Source: Sphingomonas sp. Ant H11
Lineage (GTDB): Bacteria > Pseudomonadota > Alphaproteobacteria > Sphingomonadales > Sphingomonadaceae
NCBI RefSeq assembly: GCF_000797515.1
Contig: NZ_JSBN01000007.1
Span: 42,347 to 106,346 of the forward strand
DNA length: 64,000 nt
Direction of reading: 5' to 3'
The notes under the pieces were generated by a model. That model saw only the letters and a list, made by a program, of their open reading frames with translations. It was not told where the DNA came from and did no database searches. Shown here piece after piece: positions 1-9,516 of this stretch. The stretch's first letter is position 1, and each line of letters starts with the position of its first letter. A program made the translations under genes and the position numbers.

Positions 1-2
1 TC

Positions 3-809
3 CTGCATTACCTGCGCACCGATCCGCGCTTCTACCCCAAGACCGCGCAGGATCTGCTCAACCGCGCCGCCTGGATCGCCAAGACCTTCGACGGCAAGGC
101 AAGCGACTGGTTCGGGCATTTGCCGCGCAGCCGTTTCGCGATCAAGCCGGTGCCAGCCGACCTCGCGCCCTTCTACACCGGCGGGCGCGGCGGCCCCGGG
201 ATCTATCTGGTCAACACCTGGAACCTGCCCTCGCGGCCTTATTACCAGATGGTCGCGCTCACGCTCCATGAATCGGCACCGGGCCACGCCATGCAGATGC
301 CGCTTGCCGCCGAAAATACCGGGTTGCCGCAATTCCGTCGCGACGCCTATCTCTCGGCGTATGGCGAGGGCTGGGCGCTGTATTGCGAGCAGCTCGGCGA
401 CGATATGGGGATGTATGACGATCCCTATGATCGCTTCGGCATGCTCAGCTACCAGATGTGGCGCGCGGCGCGGTTGGTCGTCGATACGGGGATCCATACG
501 CAAGGCTGGTCGCGCGAGCGTGCGCAGCAGTTCCTGCACGACAATACCGCACTGTCCGATCACGAAATCGAAACCGAGGTCGATCGCTACATCGCCTGGC
601 CGGGGCAAGCGCTGAGCTATTACATGGGGGAGCTGGCGTTTCGCAAAGCGCGCGCACACGCCGAGCAGGCGCTCGGGCCCAAGTTCAATGTGCGCGCGTG
701 GCACGACGCGATGCTTGAGCTGGGTTCGGTGCCGCTCCCGGTGCTCGATGCGCGGACCGATCAACTGATCAAGGATGGCGGCAAAGGCCCCTATCCCCAA
801 ACGGAATGA
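3..809 (+). CDS. DUF885 family protein, C-terminal part (5' end outside window)
   Basis: The reading frame is open from the window edge to TGA at 807-809, giving the last 268 residues of a larger protein. It carries a HESAPGH motif, matching the HExxPGHH-like signature of DUF885 proteins. That family is distantly peptidase-like and often exported, and I infer a metal-dependent peptidase-type hydrolase. Its stop overlaps the ATG of the GH43 gene (ATGA), so it is the upstream member of the same operon. The N-terminus and any signal peptide cannot be seen. Substrate is unknown. The context of glycosidases and hydroxyproline genes would suit peptide cleavage, but this is inference. Confidence 0.8.
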   Translation: MHYLRTDPRFYPKTAQDLLNRAAWIAKTFDGKASDWFGHLPRSRFAIKPVPADLAPFYTGGRGGPGIYLVNTWNLPSRPYYQMVALTLHESAPGHAMQMPLAAENTGLPQFRRDAYLSAYGEGWALYCEQLGDDMGMYDDPYDRFGMLSYQMWRAARLVVDTGIHTQGWSRERAQQFLHDNTALSDHEIETEVDRYIAWPGQALSYYMGELAFRKARAHAEQALGPKFNVRAWHDAMLELGSVPLPVLDARTDQLIKDGGKGPYPQTE

Positions 810-2359
810 CGATGCGACGCTCCATCCTCGCCCTCGCCTTGCTGACAACGACCCCGCTCGCGGCACAGGAGACGGTCCACAGCAACGGCAATCCGATCCT
901 CGCGGACGGCCGCTATTATTCGACCGACCCTGCGCCGGTCGTGATCGGCGATACCTTGTGGATCCTTGCGGGGCGCGACGAGGCTCCGCCGGGCGTCAAT
1001 GATTTCATCATGAACGAGTGGCAGCTGCTTGCCACCAAAGACCCGGCCAAAGGCGACTGGACGCACTATCCGGCGATCGCGCGGCCCGAAAGCGTGTTCA
1101 AATGGGCCGAGCCCGGGCACGCTTATGCCGGCCAGATCGTGCCTGGGCCCGATGGCAAATTCTACATGTATGCGCCCGTGTCGGAGGCGAAGAGCGACGC
1201 CCCCGACCGCTTCGCGATTGGCGTCGCGGTGGCCGACACTCCGGTCGGCCCATGGCGCGATGCGCATCCATCGGGACCGATCCTCTCGCAGCGCGTGCCC
1301 GAGCGCACCACGATCCAGAATATCGATCCGACCGTGATGATCGACGATGATGGCACGCCGTACATCTATTGGGGCACGTTCGGGCAGTTGCGCGGGATGG
1401 CGCTCGCCCGCGACATGATTACGCCGACCGGCCGCGAAATCCGGGTCGACGGGCTGAAGGGCTTCTTCGAAGCGCCGTGGCTGATGAAGCGCAAGGGCGT
1501 CTATTACATGCTCTACGCTGGCAATAACGCCGGGCCGACGAGCGACTGCACGCCAGCGGTGTATCATGCCTGCATCGCGTATGGCACCGCGAGCTCGCCG
1601 CTCGGGCCGTGGACCTATCGCGGCGTGATCCTGAAGCCGGTTTCCTCGACCACCTCGCATTCCGGGGCGGTCGAGTTCAAGGGCCAATGGTATCTTGCCT
1701 ACCACACCGCCGACGCGGTCGGCGGCGGGCATTTCCGGCGCAGCGTGGCGCTCGACCGAATCGAATGGGACGATAGCGTGACCCCGGCGCGAATTCGCCC
1801 GGTCGTGCCGACGCGGTCGCCCCAGCCAACGCCAGCACCGACGCGGAACGTCGCCGGTTCGGCCACGGCGTTCGCTTCGAACACCCCGGTGCCGGTGCAA
1901 TATTGGATCAAGGCGCTCAACGACGGTATTCGGCGCGAGGCTCCGCTGCCGCCCGACATGTGGGGCACCTGGCGCGGTGCCGACAATCCGGCGCATCCGT
2001 GGATCGAATATCGCTGGGCCAAGCCGGTGACGCTCAATGGCTCGCGCATCTGGTTCTGGGCGGATCATCCGGCCGGGGCGGGCGAAGGCGTTGCGCCGCC
2101 TGCGCGCTGGCGGATCGACTATTGGGACGGACGCTGGAAACCGGTGCCGCAACCGAGCGGTTATGGCGTCGCGGTCGATGCGGCGCAGGAGACGCGCTTT
2201 GCCACAATCACCACGCGCTGCCTGCGCGCGACGTTCGACGCTTCGCAGGCGGGCGGTGCCACCGCCGGAGTTGCGGTAACCGAATGGGAGGTGATCGCGC
2301 CTACGCAGCAACGGCCGACCGCCGCACCTGTCGCCGCGTCGGAGCCTTGCGGCTCATGA
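806..2359 (+). CDS. Glycoside hydrolase family 43 protein, exported
   Basis: This is a 517-residue protein with a signal peptide (about residues 1-20, ending near LAAQ) and a five-bladed beta-propeller GH43 domain. The expected catalytic acids are visible: the base Asp in YYSTDPAP, the pKa-tuning Asp in NIDPTVMIDDDG and the acid Glu in GFFEAPWL. Residues about 350-517 form an extra C-terminal beta-rich domain resembling a carbohydrate-binding discoidin fold. GH43 enzymes remove alpha-L-arabinofuranose or beta-xylose from plant polymers. It overlaps both neighbours by 4 bp (ATGA), so it lies in an operon with the DUF885 and DUF5695-like genes. The exact substrate cannot be read from sequence. 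Arabinosides are favoured by context. Confidence 0.9.
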   Translation: MTMRRSILALALLTTTPLAAQETVHSNGNPILADGRYYSTDPAPVVIGDTLWILAGRDEAPPGVNDFIMNEWQLLATKDPAKGDWTHYPAIARPESVFKWAEPGHAYAGQIVPGPDGKFYMYAPVSEAKSDAPDRFAIGVAVADTPVGPWRDAHPSGPILSQRVPERTTIQNIDPTVMIDDDGTPYIYWGTFGQLRGMALARDMITPTGREIRVDGLKGFFEAPWLMKRKGVYYMLYAGNNAGPTSDCTPAVYHACIAYGTASSPLGPWTYRGVILKPVSSTTSHSGAVEFKGQWYLAYHTADAVGGGHFRRSVALDRIEWDDSVTPARIRPVVPTRSPQPTPAPTRNVAGSATAFASNTPVPVQYWIKALNDGIRREAPLPPDMWGTWRGADNPAHPWIEYRWAKPVTLNGSRIWFWADHPAGAGEGVAPPARWRIDYWDGRWKPVPQPSGYGVAVDAAQETRFATITTRCLRATFDASQAGGATAGVAVTEWEVIAPTQQRPTAAPVAASEPCGS

Positions 2360-5063
2360 CAGCGCTTAGCCGTCGCGCTTTGCTCTGTTCGGCGGTCGCG
2401 GTGGGCGCGCTCCGCCTAGCTCCGGCGGCGTGGGCGATGGAGACACCGCAACGGCGGGTGGCGCGCACCCTTCAGGCGCGCGCGTCGCGCTTCGTCGTCG
2501 GGACCGACGCGACCGGTATAACCAGCCTGTCCGTCCGCGATGATCCATTCCCGACCGATTATGTCTATCCTGGCGTAGCGCTCGGCACCGCGCGCATCGT
2601 GTGGCGGCACGGCGTAGGGGACTGGGAGCGCTTTGACAGCGCCCGCGCGTGGCAGTACGCACGGTGGAGACCGATGCTGGCAGGAAGGCCAGCTACGCGA
2701 TCGCCGACACGCTCGAACTGCAGCTCGAACAGGGGCTCGAAGGAGCGGATCTGGTGTGGCGCATCACGCTGCACAATGTGTCGGCCGTCCCGGTCGAGAT
2801 CGGCGATCTGATGCTGCCGTTGCCGATGAACAACATCGCCGGCGCGGCAAAGGACGACGGCAACGCCGTGCTGAAGCACAGCTTCGTCTCGGGTCACGGC
2901 TCGCATCTGTTCTGGATGCGGCGCAACAGCGTGGGGCCGTACCTCCTGTTGATGCCCGAGCGCGATACCCAGCTTGAATATTGGGATATGGCCGCCGCCG
3001 AGAACCATGACGACGGCTATTGCGTCTACATCCATGCCGCCGCCGCGGCGGCCGAAAGTGCGGCCAAGGGGACACGCTGGCGTATTCCGGTCACGAATCT
3101 GATGCTCGCGCCGGGCGAGCGGCGCAGCTACGCGCTGCGCTTCAGCCTGGTCGCGGACTATGCCGCCGCGCGAGACGCGATCGCCGCTGCGGGCGGGATC
3201 GATGTTGAAGTCGTGCCCGGCATGACCGTCCCGAGCGATTTGTTCGTGACGCTGGCATTGCGTTCGTCCGACCCGATCCACGGGATCGATGCCGAGCATC
3301 CCGCTGCAACGCAGATCGAGCCCCTCGGAGAACGGGCGGGGCGGCAGCTATACCGCGTACGCTTTGGCCGTCTCGGCGAGAATCGCCTGACGATCCGCCA
3401 CGGTGACGCGCGCCTCACGCATCTCGAATTTTTCGCGACCGAGCCGCTCGAGACACTGATCGCCAAGCGCGGTGCCTTCATCGCCGCGCACCAGCACCGC
3501 GATCCGACGAAATGGTATCGGGGTTTGCTCGGCGAGTGGAACATGCAGAGCCAGACGCTGCTCGGGCCCGACACTTATGATCAGATCAAGGGCTGGCGTA
3601 TCTACGAAGTGACCTGCGACGATCCGGGGCTCAGCAAACCCGCTTTCCTCGCTGCCAAGAATGCCGAGCACCCGGTCCAGGCCGAAGTCACCGCGCTCGA
3701 CGACTATATCGAGCACTTCGTATGGGGCGGGCTGCAGCGCAGCACCGCCGAGACCTATCCCTATGCGATCTATGGCATCCCCGACTGGAAACAGAATCGC
3801 GACAGTGCCGATGCTGGCACCAAGGGGAAGCTGCACATCTGGCGGGTCTACGATTACCCGCATATCATCCTGCTTTACCTTTCGCTGTATCGCATCGCGA
3901 CCGACCACCCCGGCGTCGCGACGCGGCTGGACGCGAAGGCCTATCTCGAGCGCGCGTTCGGCACGGCGCGGGCGATGTTCACCATCCCGAAAGCGCTGGC
4001 GAACTGGTCGGCCTATGAGACGGGCTTCTACAATGAATGCGTCCTCCCGGAGCTGATCGTCGCGCTGGACGCTGCCGGTCGATCCGCGCAGGCGCAGGAA
4101 TTGCGCGAGTTCTGGGAAACGAAGGTGCGCTTCTTCGTCACCGGCGAGCCGGATCTGTTCGGCTCCGAATATGCCTTCGATTCGACGGGATTCGAATCGA
4201 CCCAGGCGATCGTGCGGTACGCGCTCGACCATCCGGTCGCGGGCGTTTCGCGCGACGCGGTCAAGGCGTTCAGCGCTCGGCAAATGGCGGCCAATCTGTT
4301 TTGCCGTGGCTGGCTCGAACCGGCTTATTATCTGCTCGGCAGCGATTATCGCGGGTCGGGTGGCAATGCCTATACGCTCAGCTACATGGCGCAGATGGGC
4401 GGCTGGGCGGTGCTCGACCACGCGCTTCGCGATCCCGTGGATCCGCATACTCTGCTTCGGCTTGGCTATGCGTCGTTTCTCAGCAGTTGGGCCCTGCTCA
4501 ACAGCGGGACTGCGGAAACCGATTACGGCTATTGGTATCCGGGCAAGGCCAATGACGGTGCGGCAGCAGGCGGATTTGAGCCGGCCCCTAACGGGCTGAC
4601 CTGGCTCGATCAGCCGCATCACCGCGGCGCATGGTATTATGCCTGCGAAATCGATCTGGGCTTTTGCGGTGCGCTACGCAGCGCGGCGACGATCGTCGCG
4701 GATGATCCGATCTTCGGGCGGATCGTTTTTGGCGGCACACTGCGCGAGGGCGACCACACGATCGCGGTCGTGCCGCGCGATGGCGTGCGGCGACGGTTCC
4801 ACGCGCGCTGGGCCGGCGGGACGGTCGATCTCACCTTGCACGCCGGGCGCTTTGCCGCCGATCGTGAGATCACGCTTTCGCATGACGGGCGCAGCGTCGG
4901 ATTTCTTGTCGAACACGGCGCGGCATCGGTCACGCTCGATCTCGGCGCAGGACGGTGGCGGGTCGCGATCGAGGGGGCGATCGTCACGGAGGCTGGCGGC
5001 ACCATCCCGCTTGCCTTGCGCGGTCCTTCGCCCGTTGCGGTTACGCTGACCCGTCTGGCCTGA
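2356..5063 (+). CDS. DUF5695-like putative exported glycosidase (frameshifted near the N-terminus)
   Basis: The protein would be about 900 residues. It starts at ATG 2356, overlapping the GH43 stop, with a twin-arginine-type leader (LSRRALLCSA). The first ~95 codons are in one frame and the remaining ~800 in another. The switch must lie between the TGA at 2634 and about 2690 and corresponds to one missing base. The large C-terminal part (Trp/Tyr-rich, helical repeats such as WSAYETGFYNECVLPELI) resembles an (alpha/alpha)-barrel glycosidase and is most like DUF5695 proteins. I assign this from memory, not a search. Activity is unknown. A GTG at 2649 could start a shorter leaderless product, which would lose export. 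Confidence 0.65.
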
Positions 5064-5098
5064 ACCCATGCGCCATTCGGGCTATCCCATCGGCGCGT

Positions 5099-6280
5099 TC
5101 AATCGACGAAGGGACGGTCGAGCGATGGTTGGGGTTGGGTGAACCACTGCGCGCCGGTCGCGGTCACATGGAAATGATCCTCGAGCCGAATGCCGAAGCG
5201 ATCGGGCACGACGATCATCGGCTCGTTCGAAAAACACATGCCCGGTGCCAGCGGGGTACGGTCGCCGCGGACCAGATAGGCGGGCTCATGAATCGACAGG
5301 CCGATGCCGTGCCCGGTGCGGTGCGGGAGGCCGGGCAAGCGATAGTCGGGCCCGAGCCCCGCGCGTTCCAGCACCGCGCGTGCTGCGGCGTCGATCGCTT
5401 CGCACGGCACGCCGGGCTCGACCGCGGCGAAGGCAGCGGCCTGTGCTTCCTGCTCCAGCGACCAGAGTGCGCGTACATCGTCTTCGACCTGCCCGAAGGC
5501 GTAGGTTCGGGTGATGTCGCTGTGATAGCCATCGACTGTGCAGCCGGTGTCGATCAAGACGAGACTGTCGTCTTCGAGTTGCTGATCGCCAGGCAGACCG
5601 TGCGGGAACGCGGTCGCACGCCCGAACTGGACGGCGCAGAAGGTCGAGCCTGCCGCGCCAAGCGCGCGGTGTGCGGCGTCGATGAAGCGGATCACCTCGC
5701 TTGCTGCGATGCCGGGCCTGAGGATGCGCGCGGCGCGCCGCTGGACTTCGAGCGTCATCGCTTTGGCTTGCTGCATCAGCGCGAGTTCGGCGGCGGACTT
5801 GATCATGCGACAGCCGTCGATCGCGGCGGCACCGTCGATCAGCGTTAGACCATGCTGGCGCAGACGCTCGCCATAATGGAACGGCAACAGCGGATCGACC
5901 GCAAGCGTCGTACCGCGCGGCAGCGCGTCTGCGACTAGCGCGCTAGGGTCTTCGTCTTCCTCCCACAGCAAAGGCTCGGCAGCGACGGCCAGGCCCGCTT
6001 CGAGCGAGCCCAGTTCGAACGCCGGACAGATCAATCGCGGTGTACCGGTCAGCGGTAAGAGCAATGCGACCAGCCGCTCGGTCGGGGACCATGGCAGGCC
6101 CGTGAAATAGCGCAGGCTCGCCCCGGCATTGACCAGCAACGCGGTCGCGCCGGAGGCTTCGGTCAGGGCGCGGGCGCGGTCGAGCCGGTCGCGTCGCTCC
6201 GCCGGTGCGATCGGCGTGGCGGGTATCTGCCATCGACCGAGGTTCGCCAGTTGTTCGTCCGCCGTGGATCCGCCGATCAT
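5099..6280 (-). CDS. M24 family aminopeptidase/prolidase (Xaa-Pro peptidase type)
   Basis: This is a 393-residue cytoplasmic enzyme with a creatinase-like N-terminal domain (to about residue 150) and a pita-bread M24 domain. The five metal ligands are present: Asp in LIDTGC, Asp in HSDITRTY, His in GHGIGLS, Glu in SNEPM and Glu in RLEDHF. Family members cleave X-Pro bonds. The start at 6280 overlaps the stop of the upstream FAD enzyme by 4 bp (ATGA on the minus strand), so the two are cotranscribed. A longer upstream reading frame is only read-through of the neighbour's coding region. Coupling to hydroxyproline genes suggests it cleaves imino-acid-containing peptides (inference). Confidence 0.88.
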   Translation of the reverse strand: MIGGSTADEQLANLGRWQIPATPIAPAERRDRLDRARALTEASGATALLVNAGASLRYFTGLPWSPTERLVALLLPLTGTPRLICPAFELGSLEAGLAVAAEPLLWEEDEDPSALVADALPRGTTLAVDPLLPFHYGERLRQHGLTLIDGAAAIDGCRMIKSAAELALMQQAKAMTLEVQRRAARILRPGIAASEVIRFIDAAHRALGAAGSTFCAVQFGRATAFPHGLPGDQQLEDDSLVLIDTGCTVDGYHSDITRTYAFGQVEDDVRALWSLEQEAQAAAFAAVEPGVPCEAIDAAARAVLERAGLGPDYRLPGLPHRTGHGIGLSIHEPAYLVRGDRTPLAPGMCFSNEPMIVVPDRFGIRLEDHFHVTATGAQWFTQPQPSLDRPFVD

Positions 6281-7512
6281 CGTCTGCCTCCCTTGCCGCC
6301 AAACCGTTCGAGGTCGAACGGGGCCATGTCGATAGGATCCGGGTGCCCGGTGATCATCCCGGCGACGATTTCCGCCGTCACCGGGGCAAGCGTGAGCCCG
6401 AGATGCTGGTGCCCGAACGCGTAGAAAAGATTGTCGGCGCGGCGCGACCGGCCGATCGCCGGGAGATAATCGGGCAGGGTCGGACGGCTGCCCATCCAGC
6501 GCGTGAAGGGTCCGCCAATGGCAAGGCCGAGGTCGCCAACATGCTGTTCGAGCCGCTCCCATTTGCGCGGGTCGGGCGGGCCGTCGACAGTGCCGAGCTC
6601 GACAAAGCTTGCCGCCTGCACTTGCTCGCCAAAGCGCGTGACGATCATCGAGCGATCCTCGAACACGACCGGCGGGAGGTCCTGTGGCCAGCCGGCAGCG
6701 GTTCCGCGAATGTGATAGCCGCGCTCGGCGATGATCGGCGCGCGATGCCCGATCGCCGCGACGAGCGGTGCCGAGCGCACGCCTGCGGTAACGAGCACGC
6801 AGTCGGCGTCCAGGCCGGGGATCGTCGCGTGTCCGCCCTCGCGCACCAACGTCGCCTCCTGCTCGACGATCGTGCCACCCGCCGCGCAAAACGCTTCGCT
6901 CAGCATGGCGGCGAGCCTGGCGAGATCGGTGATCTGGCCGGTACCGCAGAACTGGATGGCACCGGCAAGCGACGCCGTCGTCGCGCTTTCGAACGCCGCG
7001 ATTTGCGCAGGTGTTGCCGCGGCAAAGCGCGCGGTGCCGGTATCCGCTTGCGCCCACGCCGCGCGTCCTGAAGCTGCGGTCGCGGCGCTTTCCCAAACGA
7101 CCAGGTGACCGGCTTCGCGCAGCAGATCGGGTGCCTCGATCGCCGTCACCAGGCGTCGCCAGGCGGGCAGGGCGTCCGCGAGCAATCCCGCGAGCGCACG
7201 TTTGCCCGCGGCGAAGCGTGTCGGTCGGGCGGCGGCGACCATGCGCAAAGCGAACGGGAGCCACTCCCCGATCGCGGCGAGCGGCAGATCGAGTGCTCCA
7301 CCGCGTGCGAACAGACGGTCCCCCGCCGAGCGCAACGTCGCGATCGAGGCAAGCGGGGCAGTTTGCTCGGTTGCGATATGCCCGGCATTGCCCCAGGATG
7401 CGGCATCACGGCGTGTCGAGCGTTCGACCACAACCACTGCATGCCCCGCCCGCGCGAGCCGTAGCGCGCAGCTGAGGCCGACCACGCCGCCGCCGATCAC
7501 CGCGATTTTCAC
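6277..7512 (-). CDS. FAD-dependent D-amino acid dehydrogenase, probable D-hydroxyproline dehydrogenase
   Basis: This 411-residue DadA/DAAO-type flavoprotein has an N-terminal Rossmann motif VIGGGVVGLS and a C-terminal GHQHLGLTLAP flavin motif. The start is taken at GTG 7512, which puts the glycine-rich motif at the very N-terminus and is preceded by AGGAG about 10 nt upstream. A longer ATG start would add ten basic residues. In hydroxyproline pathways, 4-epimerisation of trans-4-hydroxy-L-proline gives cis-4-hydroxy-D-proline, which this enzyme type oxidises to pyrroline-4-hydroxy-2-carboxylate. The specific function is inferred from the adjacent epimerase and deaminase genes. The gene is divergent from the deaminase and overlaps the M24 peptidase. 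Confidence 0.8.
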   Translation of the reverse strand: MKIAVIGGGVVGLSCALRLARAGHAVVVVERSTRRDAASWGNAGHIATEQTAPLASIATLRSAGDRLFARGGALDLPLAAIGEWLPFALRMVAAARPTRFAAGKRALAGLLADALPAWRRLVTAIEAPDLLREAGHLVVWESAATAASGRAAWAQADTGTARFAAATPAQIAAFESATTASLAGAIQFCGTGQITDLARLAAMLSEAFCAAGGTIVEQEATLVREGGHATIPGLDADCVLVTAGVRSAPLVAAIGHRAPIIAERGYHIRGTAAGWPQDLPPVVFEDRSMIVTRFGEQVQAASFVELGTVDGPPDPRKWERLEQHVGDLGLAIGGPFTRWMGSRPTLPDYLPAIGRSRRADNLFYAFGHQHLGLTLAPVTAEIVAGMITGHPDPIDMAPFDLERFGGKGGRR

Positions 7513-7593
7513 TTTTGACTTTCTCCTGTTGCCCTGCAGCATTTCACTTCGTATACCGTATTCCAGATCAAACAAAAGGACGGATCACGGAAA
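7513..7593. promoter_or_regulatory. Divergent promoter region with GTATAC palindrome
   Basis: These 81 bp separate the divergent dehydrogenase and deaminase genes. A perfect GTATAC palindrome lies at 7551-7556. It overlaps a possible plus-strand -10 (TATACC, 7552-7557) placed 17 bp from TTGCCC at 7529-7534. FadR/FCD-type GntR regulators such as UxuR and NanR recognise GGTATA/GTATAC-containing sites, and a GntR-FCD gene lies in this operon at 9513. I infer autoregulated control of both arms from this site. Promoter assignment is by eye. Confidence 0.45.
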
Positions 7594-8508
7594 ATGGCAA
7601 TCGGTTGGAGGGGTGTTTTCCCCGCTGTAACGACGCAGTTGCGCGCGGATCTGTCAATCGACCTGGCCGACACGCAGCGCGTTGTCGACGACCTGATCCG
7701 CGACGGCGTCACCGGTGTGATCGCGCTTGGCACGGTCGGTGAAAACAACTCGCTCGAATATGATGAGAAGGTCTCGGTGCTCTCGGCGATCGTCGAAGTC
7801 GTGGCCGGCCGCGTGCCCGTGCTCACTGGCGTTTCCGAATATGATACGCGCCGCGCGGTGCGTTATGCGCAGGCGGCGGAGAAGATCGGTGCCGACGGCC
7901 TCATGCTGCTGCCGCCGATGGTCTATGTGCCGCAACCACATGAGCTCGTCGCGCACTTCAAGGGCGTCGCGAACAACACCGCGCTGCCGATCATGCTCTA
8001 CAACAACCCGCCGGCCTATCGCACCGTGATCGACAAGGCGGTGCTGACCGAGCTGGTCGATACGCCCAACATCGTCTGCGTAAAGGAATCGGCGCCCGAC
8101 ACCCGCCGCTTCACCGATTTCCGCAACCATTTCGGCGACCGCTATGTCTTGTTCGCCGGGCTGGACGACGTCGCCCTGGAAGGGCTCTATCTCGGCGCGC
8201 AGGGCTGGGTGTCCGGCCTCACCAACGCGTTCCCGCAGGAATCGGTCGAACTGGTGCGCGCGTTCGAGCGCGGCGATCACGCCAAGGCGCTCGAAATCTA
8301 TCGCTGGTTCATGCCGCTGCTGCATCTCGATGCCGAGCATGATCTTGTGCAATCGATCAAGCTGGCCGAAGAAGTGATGGGGCGCGGGTCGGAACGCGTG
8401 CTCCCGCCGCGCTTGCCGCTGATCGGCGAACGCCGCGCAAAGGTGATTGCGATGGTCGAAAAGGCTGCGGCGACGCGTCCGACGATCGAAGTGGCCAAGG
8501 CGGCCTGA
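7594..8508 (+). CDS. DapA-family enzyme, probable 1-pyrroline-4-hydroxy-2-carboxylate deaminase
   Basis: This is a 304-residue class I aldolase-fold protein with the Schiff-base lysine in VCVKESA (K164), the catalytic Tyr in MLYNNPPAY and a GTVGENNSL phosphate/carboxylate loop. Family members include dihydrodipicolinate synthase, N-acetylneuraminate lyase and the hydroxyproline-pathway deaminase, which converts pyrroline-4-hydroxy-2-carboxylate to alpha-ketoglutarate semialdehyde. Flanking D-Hyp dehydrogenase and 4-Hyp epimerase genes favour the last role. It begins the rightward operon; the epimerase follows after 9 bp. The final semialdehyde dehydrogenase of the pathway is not in this window. 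Confidence 0.82.
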   Translation: MAIGWRGVFPAVTTQLRADLSIDLADTQRVVDDLIRDGVTGVIALGTVGENNSLEYDEKVSVLSAIVEVVAGRVPVLTGVSEYDTRRAVRYAQAAEKIGADGLMLLPPMVYVPQPHELVAHFKGVANNTALPIMLYNNPPAYRTVIDKAVLTELVDTPNIVCVKESAPDTRRFTDFRNHFGDRYVLFAGLDDVALEGLYLGAQGWVSGLTNAFPQESVELVRAFERGDHAKALEIYRWFMPLLHLDAEHDLVQSIKLAEEVMGRGSERVLPPRLPLIGERRAKVIAMVEKAAATRPTIEVAKAA

Positions 8509-8517
8509 AGGTAGAGC

Positions 8518-9516
8518 GTGCGCCACACTTTCTTCTGCATAGACGGCCACACCGCCGGAAACCCGGTTCGTCTGGTGGCGGGTGGCGCGCCGCTCCTGAA
8601 AGGCGACAGCATGTCGGCGCGGCGGCAGGATTTCCTGTCGCGGTTCGACTGGATCCGCACGGGGCTGTGCTTCGAGCCGCGCGGGCACGACATGATGTCG
8701 GGCGGTTTCCTCTATCCGCCGACCACGGCCGATGCCGATATCGGGATCCTGTTCATCGAGACATCGGGGTGCTTGCCGATGTGTGGGCATGGCACCATCG
8801 GCATGGTCACGTTCGGGCTCGAACATGGGCTGATCCAGCCCGCGACCCCTGGCGAATTGCGGATCGAGGTGCCGGCCGGGGTGATCGACGTGCGCTACAC
8901 GACCGACGGCGATAAGGTGACGGCGGTGACCATCACCAACGTCCCTGCCTATGTCGCGCAGCGCGGCATCGCGGTCGATGTCGAGGGGATCGGCCCACTG
9001 ACGATCGACGTCGCTTATGGCGGCAATTTCTACGCGATCATCGAGCCGCAGGGGGCCTATACCGGGCTTGATGCGCTCGGCGCGGCGCGGCTGGTCGAGC
9101 TGAGCGGGCGCATTCGCGAAGCGGTGCGCGCGCAATACGAGCCCGTCCATCCGCTCGACCCGACGATCCGCGGCGTCAGCCACATCTTGTGGGCCGACGC
9201 GCCGCTCGCCAACGACGCCGACGGTCGCAACGCGGTCTTCTATGGGGACAAGGCGATCGATCGATCGCCGTGCGGCACGGGCACCTCGGCGCGGCTGGCA
9301 CACCTGGCTGCGACAGGGCGGCTGAAGGTGGGGGACCGCTTCGTACACGAAAGCTATATCGGCAGCCGCTTCATCGGTCGCGTTGAAGCGGATACCATGC
9401 TTGGCGATCTGCCGGCGATTATCCCGTCGATCGAAGGATCGGCGATCGCCACCGGATTTAATACGATCTGGATTGATCGTGCCGATCACTTCTGGGAAGG
9501 TTTCCAGGTTAAATGA
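8518..9516 (+). CDS. 4-hydroxyproline 2-epimerase
   Basis: This 332-residue proline racemase-fold enzyme starts with GTG at 8518, with AAGG about 7 nt upstream. Both catalytic cysteines are present: PMCGHGT (C89) and SPCGTGT (C252). This Cys/Cys pair is typical of true racemases/epimerases, whereas trans-3-hydroxyproline dehydratases have Thr at the second position. It interconverts trans-4-hydroxy-L-proline and cis-4-hydroxy-D-proline, the first step of the pathway encoded around it. Its stop overlaps the GntR start (ATGA). Length and motifs fit the family well. Proline racemase is a less likely alternative given the context. Confidence 0.9.
   Translation: MRHTFFCIDGHTAGNPVRLVAGGAPLLKGDSMSARRQDFLSRFDWIRTGLCFEPRGHDMMSGGFLYPPTTADADIGILFIETSGCLPMCGHGTIGMVTFGLEHGLIQPATPGELRIEVPAGVIDVRYTTDGDKVTAVTITNVPAYVAQRGIAVDVEGIGPLTIDVAYGGNFYAIIEPQGAYTGLDALGAARLVELSGRIREAVRAQYEPVHPLDPTIRGVSHILWADAPLANDADGRNAVFYGDKAIDRSPCGTGTSARLAHLAATGRLKVGDRFVHESYIGSRFIGRVEADTMLGDLPAIIPSIEGSAIATGFNTIWIDRADHFWEGFQVK

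Noticed and set aside
791..2311. 506-codon open frame opposite the GH43 gene
   Set aside because: It is an antisense frame with low-complexity Arg/Ala composition, typical of shadows in GC-rich DNA. GH43 motifs prove the plus strand.
6281..7264. Long N-terminal extension of the M24 peptidase (721-residue open frame)
   Set aside because: The extension lies in the coding region of the FAD enzyme, is Arg-rich and shows no domain. The ATG at 6280 gives a normal M24 length and an ATGA overlap.
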